64,000 nucleotides of DNA, taken from positions 372,001 to 436,000 of the forward strand of contig CP053169.1 of NCBI GenBank assembly GCA_014607495.2, read 5' to 3'. Below are positions 1 to 10,437 of the stretch, in pieces. Below the pieces are notes generated by a model. It was not told the DNA's origin, did no database searches, and saw nothing but the letters and a program-made list of their open reading frames with translations. The stretch comes from Carposina sasakii. Taxonomy: Eukaryota > Arthropoda > Insecta > Lepidoptera > Carposinidae. The position numbers and the translations under genes were made by a program. How positions within the stretch are numbered: the stretch's first letter is position 1; each line of letters opens with the position of its first letter.

Positions 1-2823
1 ATTCGCACCGGAAATTCCCAGCGGATTGTTCGTGACAGTCAAGTTAATAATGTGTCGTTATCTACCTCAGTTGAGTCGTGCAATATTCCTAATACTCCGT
101 TATATGGTGATAATAGAAATCGGTTGCAGTCCGTTATAAATAAATATTCAGAGTTCTTTATAAGTGGTACCGCCACTACCACCGTAACAACTGGTGAGAT
201 GCATATACGTTTAACTAGTGATGATCCTATCTATTATCGTCCGTATAAGATGTCTTACAATGAGAAACTGCGTGTACGTTGTATAGTGAATGATTTGAAG
301 GATAAGGGAATTATTCGAGACTCGGAATCTGCTTATGCGAGTCCAGTTCTTTTAGTCAAAAAGAAGGATGGCAAGGATAGAATGGTAGTTGATTATCGTG
401 GGCTTAATAATATTACTGTTAAAGATAGACACCCACTCCCGTTGATTGATGATCATATAGATAGATTGGGCAAATGTAAATACTTTTCGGCTTTAGACAT
501 GGTGACAGGCTTTCATCAAATTAAGCTCAGCGACGATTCAATCCATAAGACCGCCTTCGTAACGCCCGAGGGACATTTTGAGTACGTCAAAATGCCGTAC
601 GGTCTCGCCAATGCACCAGTAGTCTACCAGAGGATAATAACAGAAACGTTACGATCTTTTATAGAATCTGGTCGTGTGTTGGTATACATAGACGACGTGC
701 TTTTGCTTAGCGACACAATTGATGAAGGGTTGTCACTATTAGACTCGATCCTTATGACACTAACTAAGGCTGGTTTTTCGCTGAACCTCAATAAATGTTC
801 CTTTCTGACACGTGAGATTGAGTATTTAGGCAGGACTATAAGTAATGGTCAGGTACGGCCGAGTGTCCATAAAGTTGAGGCCCTTACTAATTCGCCGAAG
901 CCGCAAAATGTAAAACACGTTAGACAGTTTCTTGGTTTAGCCGGATATTTTCGTAGGTACATACCTAGTTATGCTTCCAAGACTTCTCCTATTGCAGCTC
1001 TAACGCGAAAAGATATTAAATTTCACTGGGGAGACGAACAGGAGCAAGCCAGACGTGAAATTATTAATCACTTAACAAATGAACCCGTCCTATGTATATT
1101 TGATCCTAGGCTTGAAACGGAGGTTCATACGGACGCTAGCTCATCCGGTTATGGCGCGGTTTTGTTACAAACCCAGAAAGACGGACGTAAGCATGCGGTT
1201 GCTTACTTTAGCAAAGTCACTGTAGGTGCGGAACCCAAGTACCACTCTTATGAATTAGAGACATTAGCGGTAGTAAAAGCGTTGCAACACTTTCGACATT
1301 ATCTGATAGGCAAAAGTTTCAAAGTAGTGACCGACTGTAATGCCTTGAAGATGACTCAACGCAAAAAGGACATTCTTCCAAGAGTGGCACGGTGGTGGAT
1401 GTACCTACAGGACTTCGATTTCGTTCTCGAGTATCGTAAGGGGGCCCTATTACCTCACGCGGATTACCTTAGTAGAAACCCTGTAAATATTATTACTGTC
1501 AGGAGGCCACTTAACTGGGCCCAGGTAGCTCAGTCGGCTGATGCCGAAACCCTTGCTTTATTTGATAAGCTAGAACAAGGTCGGTTAGACGACACCCGTT
1601 ATATTAAAAAGAACGATACTTTGTACTATAAATATGAACCAACTGGTGAAGACGCGCGTTTGCTTTGCTTTGTCCCTAAGGCTTACCGGCTTAGTTTGTT
1701 AAGAGCCTTTCATGATGAGCATGACCATGTAGGTGTTGAGAAAACCATTGATTTAATTTTAAAACATTTCTGGTTTCCAGGTATATGGAGGTTTGTACGC
1801 AAGTACATCTCACATTGCGTTGTATGTATAACTCATAAGAAGGTACCCCGCGCGCCTTTACAACCAATTGTTTCTTATACTAAGCCGTCCGTTCCATTTG
1901 ATACGGTACATATAGACGTACTGGGTCCTTTGCCTGATTCTAAAGGATATAAGTTTGTTCTCATATTAGTTGATTCCTTTACAAAATATTGTATGTTGTA
2001 CCCTATTTATAGGCAAGATAGTGCTGAACTAAAACGTGTAATCTTAAATGCTATTTCTATTTTTGGTACACCTAAGTTAATTGTATGTGATCGTGGACGT
2101 ATGTTTGAGAGCGTCGAGTTTACGAGTTGGACGAGAGACTTTTCTATTGACCTGCATCTTATTACTCCTGAGATGCATCAATCTAATGGGCAAGTCGAAA
2201 GATACTGTCGCACCGTTCTTAATATGATACGTGTGGAGGTCAATCACAGGTCGGAAGCGTGGTCTGATGTGCTATGGAAGCTGCAGTTGGTTTTAAACAT
2301 CACTAAACATAAAACCACGCAAATGTCAGCATTAAATCTTTTAATTGGTACCGAGGCTACGACACCGGCTATTCACGCGCTTGTTCGAGACATTGCAGTT
2401 GAAGGCAGTTGTCCTAATCGCGACGCATGGCGCGAGTTACGCCGACAGCGCGCCGAGGGCTTGCTGGCCAGTAATCAGGCTCGCCAGGACGCGCGTGTTA
2501 ATCAAAACAGGACACCGCCTAAAACCTTTGCAGTTAACGATTTAGTTTATGTAATTAAAAGGTCGCAATGTACAGGCAAGCTGGATAGCGGTATGCGAGG
2601 TCCATATCGCGTTACAAGGGTCATTCCTAATGGCCGCTATGAATTACAACTTATCTCGGGATCTTATGGAAAAACGACTCAGGCTGCCGCCGAGTATATG
2701 ATCCCTTGGCGTGGCGAATGGACCCCGGAAGATTGTGCTATTTTCTTTGCAAGTAAGACCTTATATAACTGTGTTCCTTTTTACAGCTTTAATTATTTAC
2801 GTGTGCTTTTATTTCCTGTCTAG
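1..2823 (+). CDS. pol: Ty3/gypsy retrotransposon pol polyprotein, 5'-partial
   Basis: This is the reverse transcriptase, RNase H and integrase part of a Ty3/gypsy-type LTR retrotransposon. The frame is open to the left edge, so the GTG at 52 is not a real start; gag and protease must lie outside the window. Counting residues from nucleotide 52: the RT has the KKKDGKDRMVVDYRGLN block near 105-122 and the catalytic YIDD near 210. RNase H begins at HTDASSSGYGAVL near 358. The integrase has an HHCC zinc finger (HDEHDHVG ... CVVC) near 555-595, and the acidic triad in HIDVLG (about 620), VCDRG (about 680) and SNGQVERY (about 714). A GPY-type module (MRGPYRV) lies near 848. The frame is intact through 941 codons, so this copy may be young. 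There is no env after it. The clade cannot be fixed by eye. Confidence 0.93.
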   Translation: MRTGNSQRIVRDSQVNNVSLSTSVESCNIPNTPLYGDNRNRLQSVINKYSEFFISGTATTTVTTGEMHIRLTSDDPIYYRPYKMSYNEKLRVRCIVNDLKDKGIIRDSESAYASPVLLVKKKDGKDRMVVDYRGLNNITVKDRHPLPLIDDHIDRLGKCKYFSALDMVTGFHQIKLSDDSIHKTAFVTPEGHFEYVKMPYGLANAPVVYQRIITETLRSFIESGRVLVYIDDVLLLSDTIDEGLSLLDSILMTLTKAGFSLNLNKCSFLTREIEYLGRTISNGQVRPSVHKVEALTNSPKPQNVKHVRQFLGLAGYFRRYIPSYASKTSPIAALTRKDIKFHWGDEQEQARREIINHLTNEPVLCIFDPRLETEVHTDASSSGYGAVLLQTQKDGRKHAVAYFSKVTVGAEPKYHSYELETLAVVKALQHFRHYLIGKSFKVVTDCNALKMTQRKKDILPRVARWWMYLQDFDFVLEYRKGALLPHADYLSRNPVNIITVRRPLNWAQVAQSADAETLALFDKLEQGRLDDTRYIKKNDTLYYKYEPTGEDARLLCFVPKAYRLSLLRAFHDEHDHVGVEKTIDLILKHFWFPGIWRFVRKYISHCVVCITHKKVPRAPLQPIVSYTKPSVPFDTVHIDVLGPLPDSKGYKFVLILVDSFTKYCMLYPIYRQDSAELKRVILNAISIFGTPKLIVCDRGRMFESVEFTSWTRDFSIDLHLITPEMHQSNGQVERYCRTVLNMIRVEVNHRSEAWSDVLWKLQLVLNITKHKTTQMSALNLLIGTEATTPAIHALVRDIAVEGSCPNRDAWRELRRQRAEGLLASNQARQDARVNQNRTPPKTFAVNDLVYVIKRSQCTGKLDSGMRGPYRVTRVIPNGRYELQLISGSYGKTTQAAAEYMIPWRGEWTPEDCAIFFASKTLYNCVPFYSFNYLRVLLFPV

Positions 2824-2928
2824 CCAGTCTAATATGCGAGTATTTAACGTACTATGGAAAGTTAGTAACGTTGTATGCTGTTTGTCAACGCCGTATTTAG
2901 TTTGTATGGGTTCTGTTAGTTGACTCGG

Positions 2929-3121
2929 AAGAGATCCATGTAAGGTCCGCTGTGACATTGGATTGACTGGGTACGCTAGTTGTGGTTTTGGGGTGACCCG
3001 GAGGATATCCATGTAAGGTCCGCTGTGACATTGGATGTACGGTACAGACCCATGTAAAGCCTGGGCGAAGGGTGACTTGGAAGAGACTCCTGTAAGGTCC
3101 GCTGTGACATGGAGTTGACCA
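2929..3121 (+). repeat. Three copies of a hairpin-forming direct repeat in the retrotransposon 3' UTR
   Basis: The core TGTAAGGTCCGCTGTGACAT occurs three times (starting near 2938, 3011 and 3091), spaced 73 and 80 bp apart. Each core is flanked by short arms that pair with each other: ATCCATGT with ACATTGGAT in copies 1 and 2, ACTCCTGT with ACATGGAGT in copy 3. The arms of copy 3 differ from the others at paired positions, so pairing is preserved. Function unknown; a structured RNA element is an inference. Confidence 0.75.
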
Positions 3122-3566
3122 GGAACAGTCCCGCTGAATGCCACTTTAATTGTTTATCCTAATCTACGGCATTCACTTTAGATATAAGGCCTGAGGATAC
3201 AATTTTCATCATGTGTTTTGAACCCATATAGGACTACATAGCGATTATTGCGAAACTCATCTTTAGTTTAATACTTTAGACTGGTATAGCAGGTGTTGCA
3301 ATAAAAAGCACTTTGTAAATGTTTATGTATACGCTTATAACTCAATCGAGGTTTTCATCTACAGATTCCGATGATGATGACGAACCACATCCAGGGTCGT
3401 CATCTACCTTGGGTACCTTGGCAGCTGAAGTCACTCCAGCTGCAGATGAAGAATCGACCATGGCAGCCTGCGAGGTCGCTGGCCTGTCAGGAGAGGCCGT
3501 GTTAGCTGTAACCACCACTGCGTCGTCGCAGCTAGCGCCACCACCAGCGATCTCCCCTACCGAGGC

Positions 3567-3574
3567 TATATAAG
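3567..3574 (+). promoter_or_regulatory. TATA box of the probable LTR promoter
   Basis: TATATAAG lies in a GC-rich setting about 740 bp after the pol stop, where the U3/R border of a 3' LTR is expected. In a full element the identical 5' LTR copy would drive transcription. Confidence 0.5.
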
Positions 3575-3774
3575 CAGCGACAGACAGCGGACGCGCCCTC
3601 TTCTCTCCCCGGCTACGCGCTCACGCTGACGTCTCTCGTCCCAATATCGTATTTGTTTAATTTGTAATTAGTTATCCGTTTATTTGTTATTAGTTTTAAA
3701 ATATTAAAGTCCTAGGTTTTGTTGTAATATCTTTTTTTTAACGTTCTATACTTTTAGTCTATAAAAATATATTA

Positions 3775-4026
3775 TAAAATTATTAATAAAGAAATGGAAA
3801 AAATTCCTCACCCGGGTGGGAATCGAACCCACGACCTTTGCATTCCGCGTGTCAGTGCTCTAACCACTGAGCCACCGGGTCAATTACTCGGATGACGAAT
3901 TTTCCCATCTCTTTTTCTAAATTACATATTGGCAACGTTATTTTTCATCCCGATAGCTATACACTAGCCAAATCTCGGCAAACAAAGCTGAATCCCTCAG
4001 CACAATGTTTAAAGATGAAACGATCG
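3775..4026 (-). mobile_element. tRNA-derived SINE (family S1)
   Basis: Read on the minus strand, a tRNA-like segment (about 3808-3881) has an A-box-like GGCTCAGTGGTTAGAGC and a B-box GGTTCGATTCC. It is followed by a tail ending TTTATTAATAATTT and preceded by about 140 bp of body shared with copies at 6460-6700 and 8468-8742. The anticodon stem does not pair and the unit is repeated through the window, so it is a SINE-like element and not a tRNA gene. Confidence 0.8.
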
Positions 4027-4246
4027 AACGACAATTTAATACTCGCGACCGATGCTAAAAATGATTATTCCGAACCTGACTCAAAATCCCAACCCGGTCG
4101 CAGATTAGGTTAGGAACTTGAAAAAAATCATAAAATATACCTTATTACTCAAGTGGTAAGTACGATATTGCTACGCACCGCGTTTCGTTAACGGTACGTT
4201 ACTGGTTGCGTTTCGGCCTTGTTTCGGCTCAAAGATTTTCAAGAAT

Positions 4247-4303
4247 TGCCCCCCAGTGCTGATACGGGGTTTTACTAGAATACATCAGCTGCATCTTCTA
4301 GTA
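4247..4303 (-). repeat. Fragment of a dispersed repeat (R7)
   Basis: The reverse complement contains CAGCTGATGTATTCTAGT and a following CCCGTATCAGCAC-like end, shared with 10254-10437, 15011-15062 and 33385-33575. Non-coding; class unknown. Confidence 0.55.
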
Positions 4304-4638
4304 TATATCGTTTCGAGTCTAGGAAAATTAATTTTGTTACACATATCTACAACCAGCTATAGCGTTTGTAATCATAATGTCTCAAACATAGTGGACTTTG
4401 ATATCATGAATGAACCACAGTCCAACGGTTATGTACTAAAAGAAAGTCGTGTATAACTCGTTATTTATAACTTTAGAACTGCGGTACCGATCTGGCTGAA
4501 AATTGAAGAAGAGGTAACTTAAAACCAGCCCCCCTAGCAGGACCACGCATCGTGGATATCGTATCGTACGATATTGCATCGTCTCTGTACAAAATTCAAC
4601 ATGGCGGCTATATTTATCGTATTTTACATACATACATA

Positions 4639-4816
4639 CATATAATCACGCCTTTATCCCTTACAGGGTAGGCAGAGCACTAAGGGCCGATAGAACCACA
4701 TGGTGCCACTTCTGACCAATTTTTAGGGTATAGTTGAGATGTATAGGTACAAGTTCGGTTAGTAGTGACAGGTGGTCAACCCATCGCCTACAAAACACCA
4801 AGACCCTCTTTGATGG
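4639..4816 (-). mobile_element. SINE with RTE-type tail (family S3)
   Basis: On the minus strand it runs through GGTCAGAAGTGGCACCATGTGG, then TCGGCCCTTAGTGCTCTGCC, and ends in GGCGTGATTATATG followed by (TATG)n. The same unit occurs at 18313-18490, 38505-38667, 44645-44740, 60481-60545 and 60718-60838. The end matches the end of the RTE-like LINE fragment at 47068-47190, so LINE-driven mobilisation is likely. Confidence 0.7.
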
Positions 4817-4884
4817 CTAAATGTCGATAAATTGGTTTATCATGTCTTGTTTCGCAGGTCATGCTAGGCTCGCATGAGACGGAC

Positions 4885-4944
4885 ATAGGATACTTTTTAT
4901 CCCGGATAATTGCGACATTTTGTTTTTTCTGCAGTCCTTACTAG
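4885..4944 (+). mobile_element. Helitron-like fragment lacking the terminal hairpin
   Basis: It matches the 3' part of the Helitron-like family described at 42831-43153 (TTTTTATCCCGGATAATT, TGTTTTTTCTGCAGTCC) and ends CTAG|T, but the GC-rich hairpin segment just before the end is missing. Confidence 0.5.
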
Positions 4945-4945
4945 T

Positions 4946-5643
4946 GTATTAATAAATCATGGATTTACATAATATTTTATTATACAGCTTTGATAATTTG
5001 TCACATTTTACTTTCATACAAAAATAAATATCTATTTAATATGACCTCTGAATGTTCTTAAGTCTGTACATAATACTGAAGCGCGCGATCGCGCGCGTCA
5101 AACTTTTCGTATACGTACGAATGGAACATAGACTTACAAATGTTACGACATTACATTACATTAAAAACTTGAAAAATCATTTTTAAATCATGTATTGAGT
5201 TATGATAATACTCGTAGAACAAATGTTATTGTTTATGATTTTAGCTATCTAGTCCTGCGAGGTTATTGATGTTTTAAATTTAACCCTGTATAGGTATGAT
5301 ATATCACGATAAAGCCTAATGTAAACCGGCCTCGTATCCCCCACATTCCGGTCAGGCAATATCAATATCAATTTAGTTAATGAGGACTCGCCTCTTTGTG
5401 TTTGCTAAACGGGCTATTAGTAAACAATAACAAAGGGGATTTAACGTGATTTTCAACACTTTGAGAAACCCTTGTTAAATGCGGTTTAGGTGAAACATGT
5501 TTTATAGATCCATGTGGGTGATTTTCTATAGCAGAGCGTCATGTTGACGTCTAAGGTGTGGTTTACACAGCTAAATTATCGTGGATGTCTTTCGCAGTAT
5601 ACGCCCTAATGATTGGATTGTGGTATTATAATACATATGTTCA
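4946..5643. other. AT-rich stretch without recognisable genes
   Basis: No open frame of useful length and no clear repeat family seen. A short GC-rich run with GCGCGC motifs lies near 5083-5098. Confidence 0.5.
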
Positions 5644-5651
5644 TTATAGAT

Positions 5652-6337
5652 CTTAGATGAAAACAAAATAGAAGATAGGTGACTCGTCTCCAGCGCGTGG
5701 ACCACTTAAATTAGGCCAACGTCGCCTGATTTTACTCATTTGCAGTTGAGAGTAGCAATAGCGCGCTCGTGTGACAGAAGAATTTTTTTTTTATTTTAAG
5801 CGGGGTAAAAGTTATCAAAATGCCTTCATGTGCTTTTGTGCGTTGTACTAATCACAAAAAAAAAACAAATCACATGGAATCACTTTTCACGCATAATACA
5901 CGAAAACTTTAAATTCTTAGGTTAATAATTGTAAATTCACTTATTGTTTTGATCGCCATTTTGCAGAGCGAGATAAAAGTATATGATACATCTATGTGCG
6001 ACAAGTTAAACAAGCAAACACGTGCCGTGCGTGTGCGAATGCGCCCGCTGTGTTTCATTTTTGCAGTAGCTTCTTACCATAGTTATTGTTTGGGACACGA
6101 GCTGACACGACTCAACTCGAAATTATTCCGATGATGCTCTATTGAAACGCGCTTGTCTCGCTCGCGCTACTGTCGAAATAAATAGGTTTGTCTCTATCGC
6201 TCAGTAGTGTACAACGTTAAATACAATTACAGCTGCGTGTGTGTTCGTGCGTGTAGTTGTGTAGCATGCCTAATTTCATTTCTAGTTGACGATTTTAGGG
6301 ACGTGCCCTATCTTCCGCTATTTTGTTTTCATCTAAG
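5652..6337 (+). mobile_element. Non-autonomous P-like DNA transposon with 8-bp target duplication
   Basis: The ends are inverted: CTTAGATGAAAACAAAATAG at 5652 and its reverse complement ending at 6337, with imperfect pairing continuing into AAGATAGG. Flanks TTATAGAT (5644-5651) and TTATACAT (6338-6345) form an 8-bp duplication with one mismatch. The inside carries a THAP zinc-finger start at 5820. An 8-bp duplication plus THAP points to the P superfamily; a hAT-type element is the alternative because it also makes 8-bp duplications. Confidence 0.65.
5820..5912 (+). pseudogene. THAP-domain transposase remnant
   Basis: The frame opens with MPSCAFVRCTNH, the N-terminal C-x4-C zinc-ligand signature of THAP domains, then a lysine run, and stops after 30 codons. 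A neighbouring frame continues with THAP-like residues for a short distance, which suggests a frameshift in the A-rich run at 5856-5865. THAP domains bind the ends of P-type transposons. The remaining transposase is absent, so this is a relic. Confidence 0.6.
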
Positions 6338-6384
6338 TTATACATACATAAGTAATGTATGCAATTATGCATGCAGATAGAATT

Positions 6385-6700
6385 AGGTAGGTTTGCGAGA
6401 GGTCGTGAGTTCAAATCTCACTCGGGTGAAAAAAAATCATTTCTTTATTAATAATTGTTATAGGATATGGTTGGTCGTTTCATCATTAAAACATTGTGCT
6501 GAGGGATTCAGCTTTGTTTACCGAGATTTGGCTAGTGTCGAGCTATCGGAATGAAAAAATTACGTTGCCAAAAAATTTGTAAAAGGGATGGTTAAATTCG
6601 TCATCCGAGTTAATTGACCGTATAGCTCAGTTGTTTAGAGCGAAAGGACGGTTTGTGAGAGGTCGTGAGTTCCAATCTCACTCGGGTGATTTTTTTTTTA
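6385..6700 (+). mobile_element. Tandem S1 SINE units (partial plus full)
   Basis: The tail of one unit (tRNA-like 3' part with B-box-like GAGTTCAAATCTC, then TTTCTTTATTAATAATT, 6385-6458) runs straight into a complete unit (body 6459-6615, tRNA-like segment about 6616-6688). The head here is GACCGTATAGCTCAGTTG. This shows units head to tail and that the body lies 5' of the tRNA-like part. Confidence 0.7.
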
Positions 6701-6883
6701 TAACTTATATAATATATTTATTTATACTTTGTATGAAATGAACTTTTTGTAGTTTTCAGTCCAGTCTGATAGGCGACTGTTTAGTATAATTGGCTTTATG
6801 ACACTAGCCATGTGGTATCGACAGAACAGAATAGGATCACCTCATGGGTCCGTGGGTGTCATAAGAGACGGTCAACGACTTCC

Positions 6884-7035
6884 GCCTTCCGTGCTAACAA
6901 CATAGTCCGAAAATCAATTGTGATCACCAACCAACCCGTCGGCTCAGCGTAGGCAAAAACCTCCCTATGGATGCAACCTTGTAACGTGCCACTGAGGGAG
7001 GCCTACGTACAGCAGTGGACTGCAATAAGCTGATA
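6884..7035 (+). repeat. Dispersed retroelement 3' end (family R5)
   Basis: It shares the segment from CCGTGCTAACAACATAGTCC to GTGGACTGCAATAAGCTGAT with copies at 36875-37035 and 43222-43385, and the last 40 bp with 20165-20225, 40888-40935 and 62090-62125. It looks like the 3' end of a non-LTR element; no coding part is attached. Confidence 0.6.
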
Positions 7036-7967
7036 TGATGTGAGTAGCAGAAACTCCTGAAGTCCTTTTTAAGATTATTATAATAACCTAAAATTTTACC
7101 AAAGCATTCTGGATCCCAGAATGTCCATATAACTTATCCAATTACAGCTAAGCAATCAACTCCCATGACAGATACCCGGCATTACCTGTAACTGCCCGAT
7201 AGGCCGGCAGTAACTCGATAGGGCGGGCTCGTGACGTGCCGGCCCGATGTTTAGATAGACATAGCGGGATTGCGTTAGTCGCAGGCTTATTCTGAGAGGT
7301 TCGATCAGTGACGTGATTAATTTATTATAGGTAGACGCAGACTTGCATAATGAAATGTTTTTAAACGCGTGATTATAGGTAGTTACATAATGAAATGTTT
7401 TTAAAAAGCAGCACGCGTGAGTCTAGATAATAGTAATGACTGTTGTAGAACTGATTTTAAATCTTAGTTCTTATGTAATTATCATGAGGCTCGACTTTGC
7501 TTGTATCAATTATGACAATCGACACCTAGCTAACATTTGAGCTTCTATTTCATTCATATTTTGAGCGCTGTCACTAAATCTAGTAATAATTTAATCGTTT
7601 GAAGATACTTTCCAGGCAGTGCGTTGGAATATTGGCGGGCTATGACTCAGAGTAGCCACCCCAGTCGACTGGGAATTTTTGTGGCGTAAATTCTGTATGC
7701 TTGCATACAGCAGGTTCAGGACGCTTATAGCGGCTTCTTATGATTTCCCTGGCATGTTACTGCTGCTGTTATGGAAATGAGGGTAACATAGTGCTGTGGA
7801 GTACTGCATCATATGTGACTATGATCGTTATTAATATGATATGAATATATTCTACTTTTTCGACATCACATGGCATTTTAGTGTGTGAAAGTTTTGCTCT
7901 TTTTACAATTTTGACGAAATATAATGACTGATTCAAATAGGTACTACGGAGTGAAGAACTAAATATT
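7036..7967. other. Non-coding stretch
   Basis: No gene or clear element boundary seen; a repeated phrase TACATAATGAAATGTTTTTAAA occurs twice at about 7345 and 7384. Confidence 0.5.
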
Positions 7968-8226
7968 ATTCACTATGGGTGCGCCCACTACCGGGCCCTA
8001 CATCCTCCACTGACCCTCGGAACTGATAACTCATAACTGCAAAAACAAGCACTTGCACTACCTACAATCGCCACGAGAAACCAGACCCGAGCACCTACCA
8101 TGCAAGATAGTACATCGCACTATTTCCGAAATCAAAACTAGATTAATAACCTGCATATGTTTCGCCAATATTTGACGGGTCAGTGAAGGGTGCAGGGCCC
8201 GATGGTGGGCGCACCCATAGTGAATA
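7968..8226. mobile_element. Foldback MITE (family F1)
   Basis: The ends are inverted over about 45 bp: ATTCACTATGGGTGCGCCCA on the left and its reverse complement on the right, continuing through GGGCCC and CCACTGACCC / GGGTCAGTG. Related partial copies lie at 39090-39235, 59750-59990 and 61345-61560. Confidence 0.7.
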
Positions 8227-8467
8227 TTTTAACTTCTGAATTGTAACGCCTAATACAATTTCATTTAACTAAATATTATTTTGAATTCGAGAAGACACGA
8301 GCCTTATTGACAAGACAATCAGAATAGGCGTCCGTAGCGTCAATATTCCAGACGTGGTTATTACTCCAAGAGATAGGAGCGTACACAGTCCGGAGACCAA
8401 CGAGCTCAAATATTGTCGTTAGCATATACAAACAGACGCTGTGATTCCTGAGGTATATATAGTTAGC

Positions 8468-8742
8468 TTGCCTTACTATAATTTAAAAATTATTAATAAA
8501 GAAAATTGAATAAATTCTTCACCCGAGTGGGAATCGAACCCACGACCACTGCAAACCGTGCCAGCCGCTATAACCACTAAGCCACCGGGTCAATTACTCG
8601 GATGACGAATTTTACCATCTCTTTTCTAAATTACATATTCCCATATATCCCGATAGCTATACACTAACCAAATCTCGGCAAACAAAGCTGAATCCCTCAG
8701 CACAATGTTTAAAGATGAAACGATCAACCATATCCTAACGGA
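8468..8742 (-). mobile_element. S1 SINE, near full length
   Basis: Same organisation as the copy at 3775: tail, tRNA-like segment with GGTTCGATTCCC (on the minus strand, about 8519-8592), then the body reaching GATCGTTTCATC on the minus strand. Confidence 0.75.
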
Positions 8743-9382
8743 TTATATTAATGAAGAAGTGTTTTTATAAATTTATCTTAGTCAAGATATTATATATTAT
8801 AAATTTATATTATTTATTTATTATATATTATAAATTTAAAAATCAGCATTGATATTTTATTCAATTAAGAAACACTAATGCCTAATTTATATAGTTAGTA
8901 AAGTCTGTCTTGACTCGAGAACGAATGTTTTTTTCCCCTCCTTTTAACACGAGTACCTTCCTGCAGTTATTTTGACTAGTTATCATTATGTACCTAATAG
9001 CGTTAAGATAAGATATACTTTTTTTTTCTACCTCATGTTACGGGTGCAGACTATGTATTTAAATTTCATTCAGTGGATTTTACGTCATATTTGCAAATTT
9101 AGTATATCGATTCTGAGCTCCAAACGGATAGAGAAACAGAGCAAAATTGTAAATTAAACTTACCAAAATACACACACATAACCCTTTTATCCTTGCAAAA
9201 CTTACAAGTTTAAGTTTGGTTTAACTTAGATGTGGAGTGTAATGTCGTTGCCTCATTTGCGGCATTTCTTGCCTCATGCGAGTCTAATATTATTAACCTT
9301 ATCACTTAGCTCAAAGAAGCTCCTTGTGAAACTAGATTTTGAGCTGACAACACCCATTTCCTCAAACTTAAAGAATTATATG
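8743..9382. other. AT-rich stretch without recognisable genes
   Basis: Only short frames without recognisable domains. ATTATATATTATAAATTTA-like low-complexity repeats lie at 8790-8840. Confidence 0.5.
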
Positions 9383-10226
9383 TATATGTCGTGGCCATAT
9401 CGTAGAATTGATCATTTCATGAAATGGTCGAGCATTTCATGAAATGGTCGCATTTCATGAAAAGTTCAACTGTCTATTGGCCACATCATGATATGGTTTG
9501 GGCAGATCGATGATAAAAATCGTTTCTCGATATGGGCAACTAAACGCCCGATCATTTCATGAAGTGGTCAAGACTATTGATCATATCGTAAAATAGTTAC
9601 ATGAATCACCGGTAGAGGCGCTGCGCGCGTTTTATTTATGTGTGAAGATAGCGGATTTTTCTTTTTAGGTTATAAAACAAATTAAAGAGAGTAGGGTGAC
9701 TATGCAGAAGAAGTTCACGGATAGTGTGTTATATTGTATAATGTATATTAGACTTAATGGTGGTTTATAATAATATTGTTAAACAAAAACCTTAGATTAC
9801 GATAGGTTAGGTTAGGTTAGACTATGACAAATGACGCACGAGCCGAGCGAGCGGAGCGAGCGTGCCCAGGCAGCGTCCGGCGATGTGCCAGATGCGAATC
9901 GCTTTTGTAAAGTCTTTTATGTTTTTAAATATTATATTGTGAAAATATCACATAAATAATAGCAAAAAAAATCATACCATCATACCTTATGGTATACTTA
10001 TATATGGTGTACGGTATATATTATTTATATAAGCTCTTACCACATTCAAATTTTATGGACACCCTGTTAATACGATTTGGCCAAACGTGGATGACAAAAT
10101 CGTGAAATGTAGACGATTTAACGATCTGGTCAAATTGAATTGGCCACTTCATGAAATGCGACCACTTCATGAAATGCTCGACCATTTCATGAAATGATCA
10201 ATTTTACAATATGGCCACGACATATA
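9383..10226. mobile_element. DNA transposon with palindromic subterminal motif arrays
   Basis: Terminal inverted repeats start TATATGTCGTGGCCATAT (9383) and end with the reverse complement (10226), about 75 bp each. Inside both ends the palindrome CATTTCATGAAATG, or one-base variants, is repeated: near 9413-9460 and 9552 on the left, and near 10146-10195 on the right. The 700-bp middle has no transposase. Superfamily uncertain. Confidence 0.7.
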
Positions 10227-10253
10227 TAATAGACACAGCTGTGTCCGGTAGCT

Positions 10254-10437
10254 AGAACTGCAGATTCATATAGAAGACTCCACTGCTACATTTAACATAG
10301 CGGGGATAGATGTAAATGATCACAAGTTGGTAGTTTATCATCTGACAGAATGCCCGAGCTCCTACGACATGCATGAACGGAGATGCAGCTGATGTATTCT
10401 AGTGAAGCCCCGCATCAGCACGGGAGCAACAAATCAA
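10254..10437 (+). repeat. Dispersed repeat R7, longest copy
   Basis: It shares AACATAGCGGG.TAGAT..A and CAGCTGATGTATTCTAGTGA with 4247-4303, 15011-15062 and 33385-33575. Ends and class unknown; non-coding. Confidence 0.55.

Larger units (their letters stand above)
2824..3770 (+). mobile_element. 3' untranslated region and probable 3' LTR of the Ty3/gypsy element
   Basis: This sequence directly follows pol. It holds three direct repeats that fold into hairpins (2929-3121), then a region with a TATA box and GC-rich promoter-proximal sequence as expected for an LTR, and an ATTAAA near 3702 that could be a poly(A) signal. The other LTR is outside the window, so LTR borders cannot be set. The right limit is where a SINE starts. 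An 84-codon open frame at 3319-3573 is probably chance in U3. Confidence 0.5.

Noticed and set aside
3319..3573. 84-codon frame with acidic and Ala/Thr-rich composition
   Set aside because: It lies in the probable LTR upstream of the TATA box, has no domain, and is most likely chance.
3808..3881. Possible functional tRNA gene on the minus strand
   Set aside because: A and B boxes and an acceptor-like stem are present, but the anticodon stem does not pair and the same unit is repeated at 8519, 33740 and 60150 with a common tail, so it is SINE-derived.
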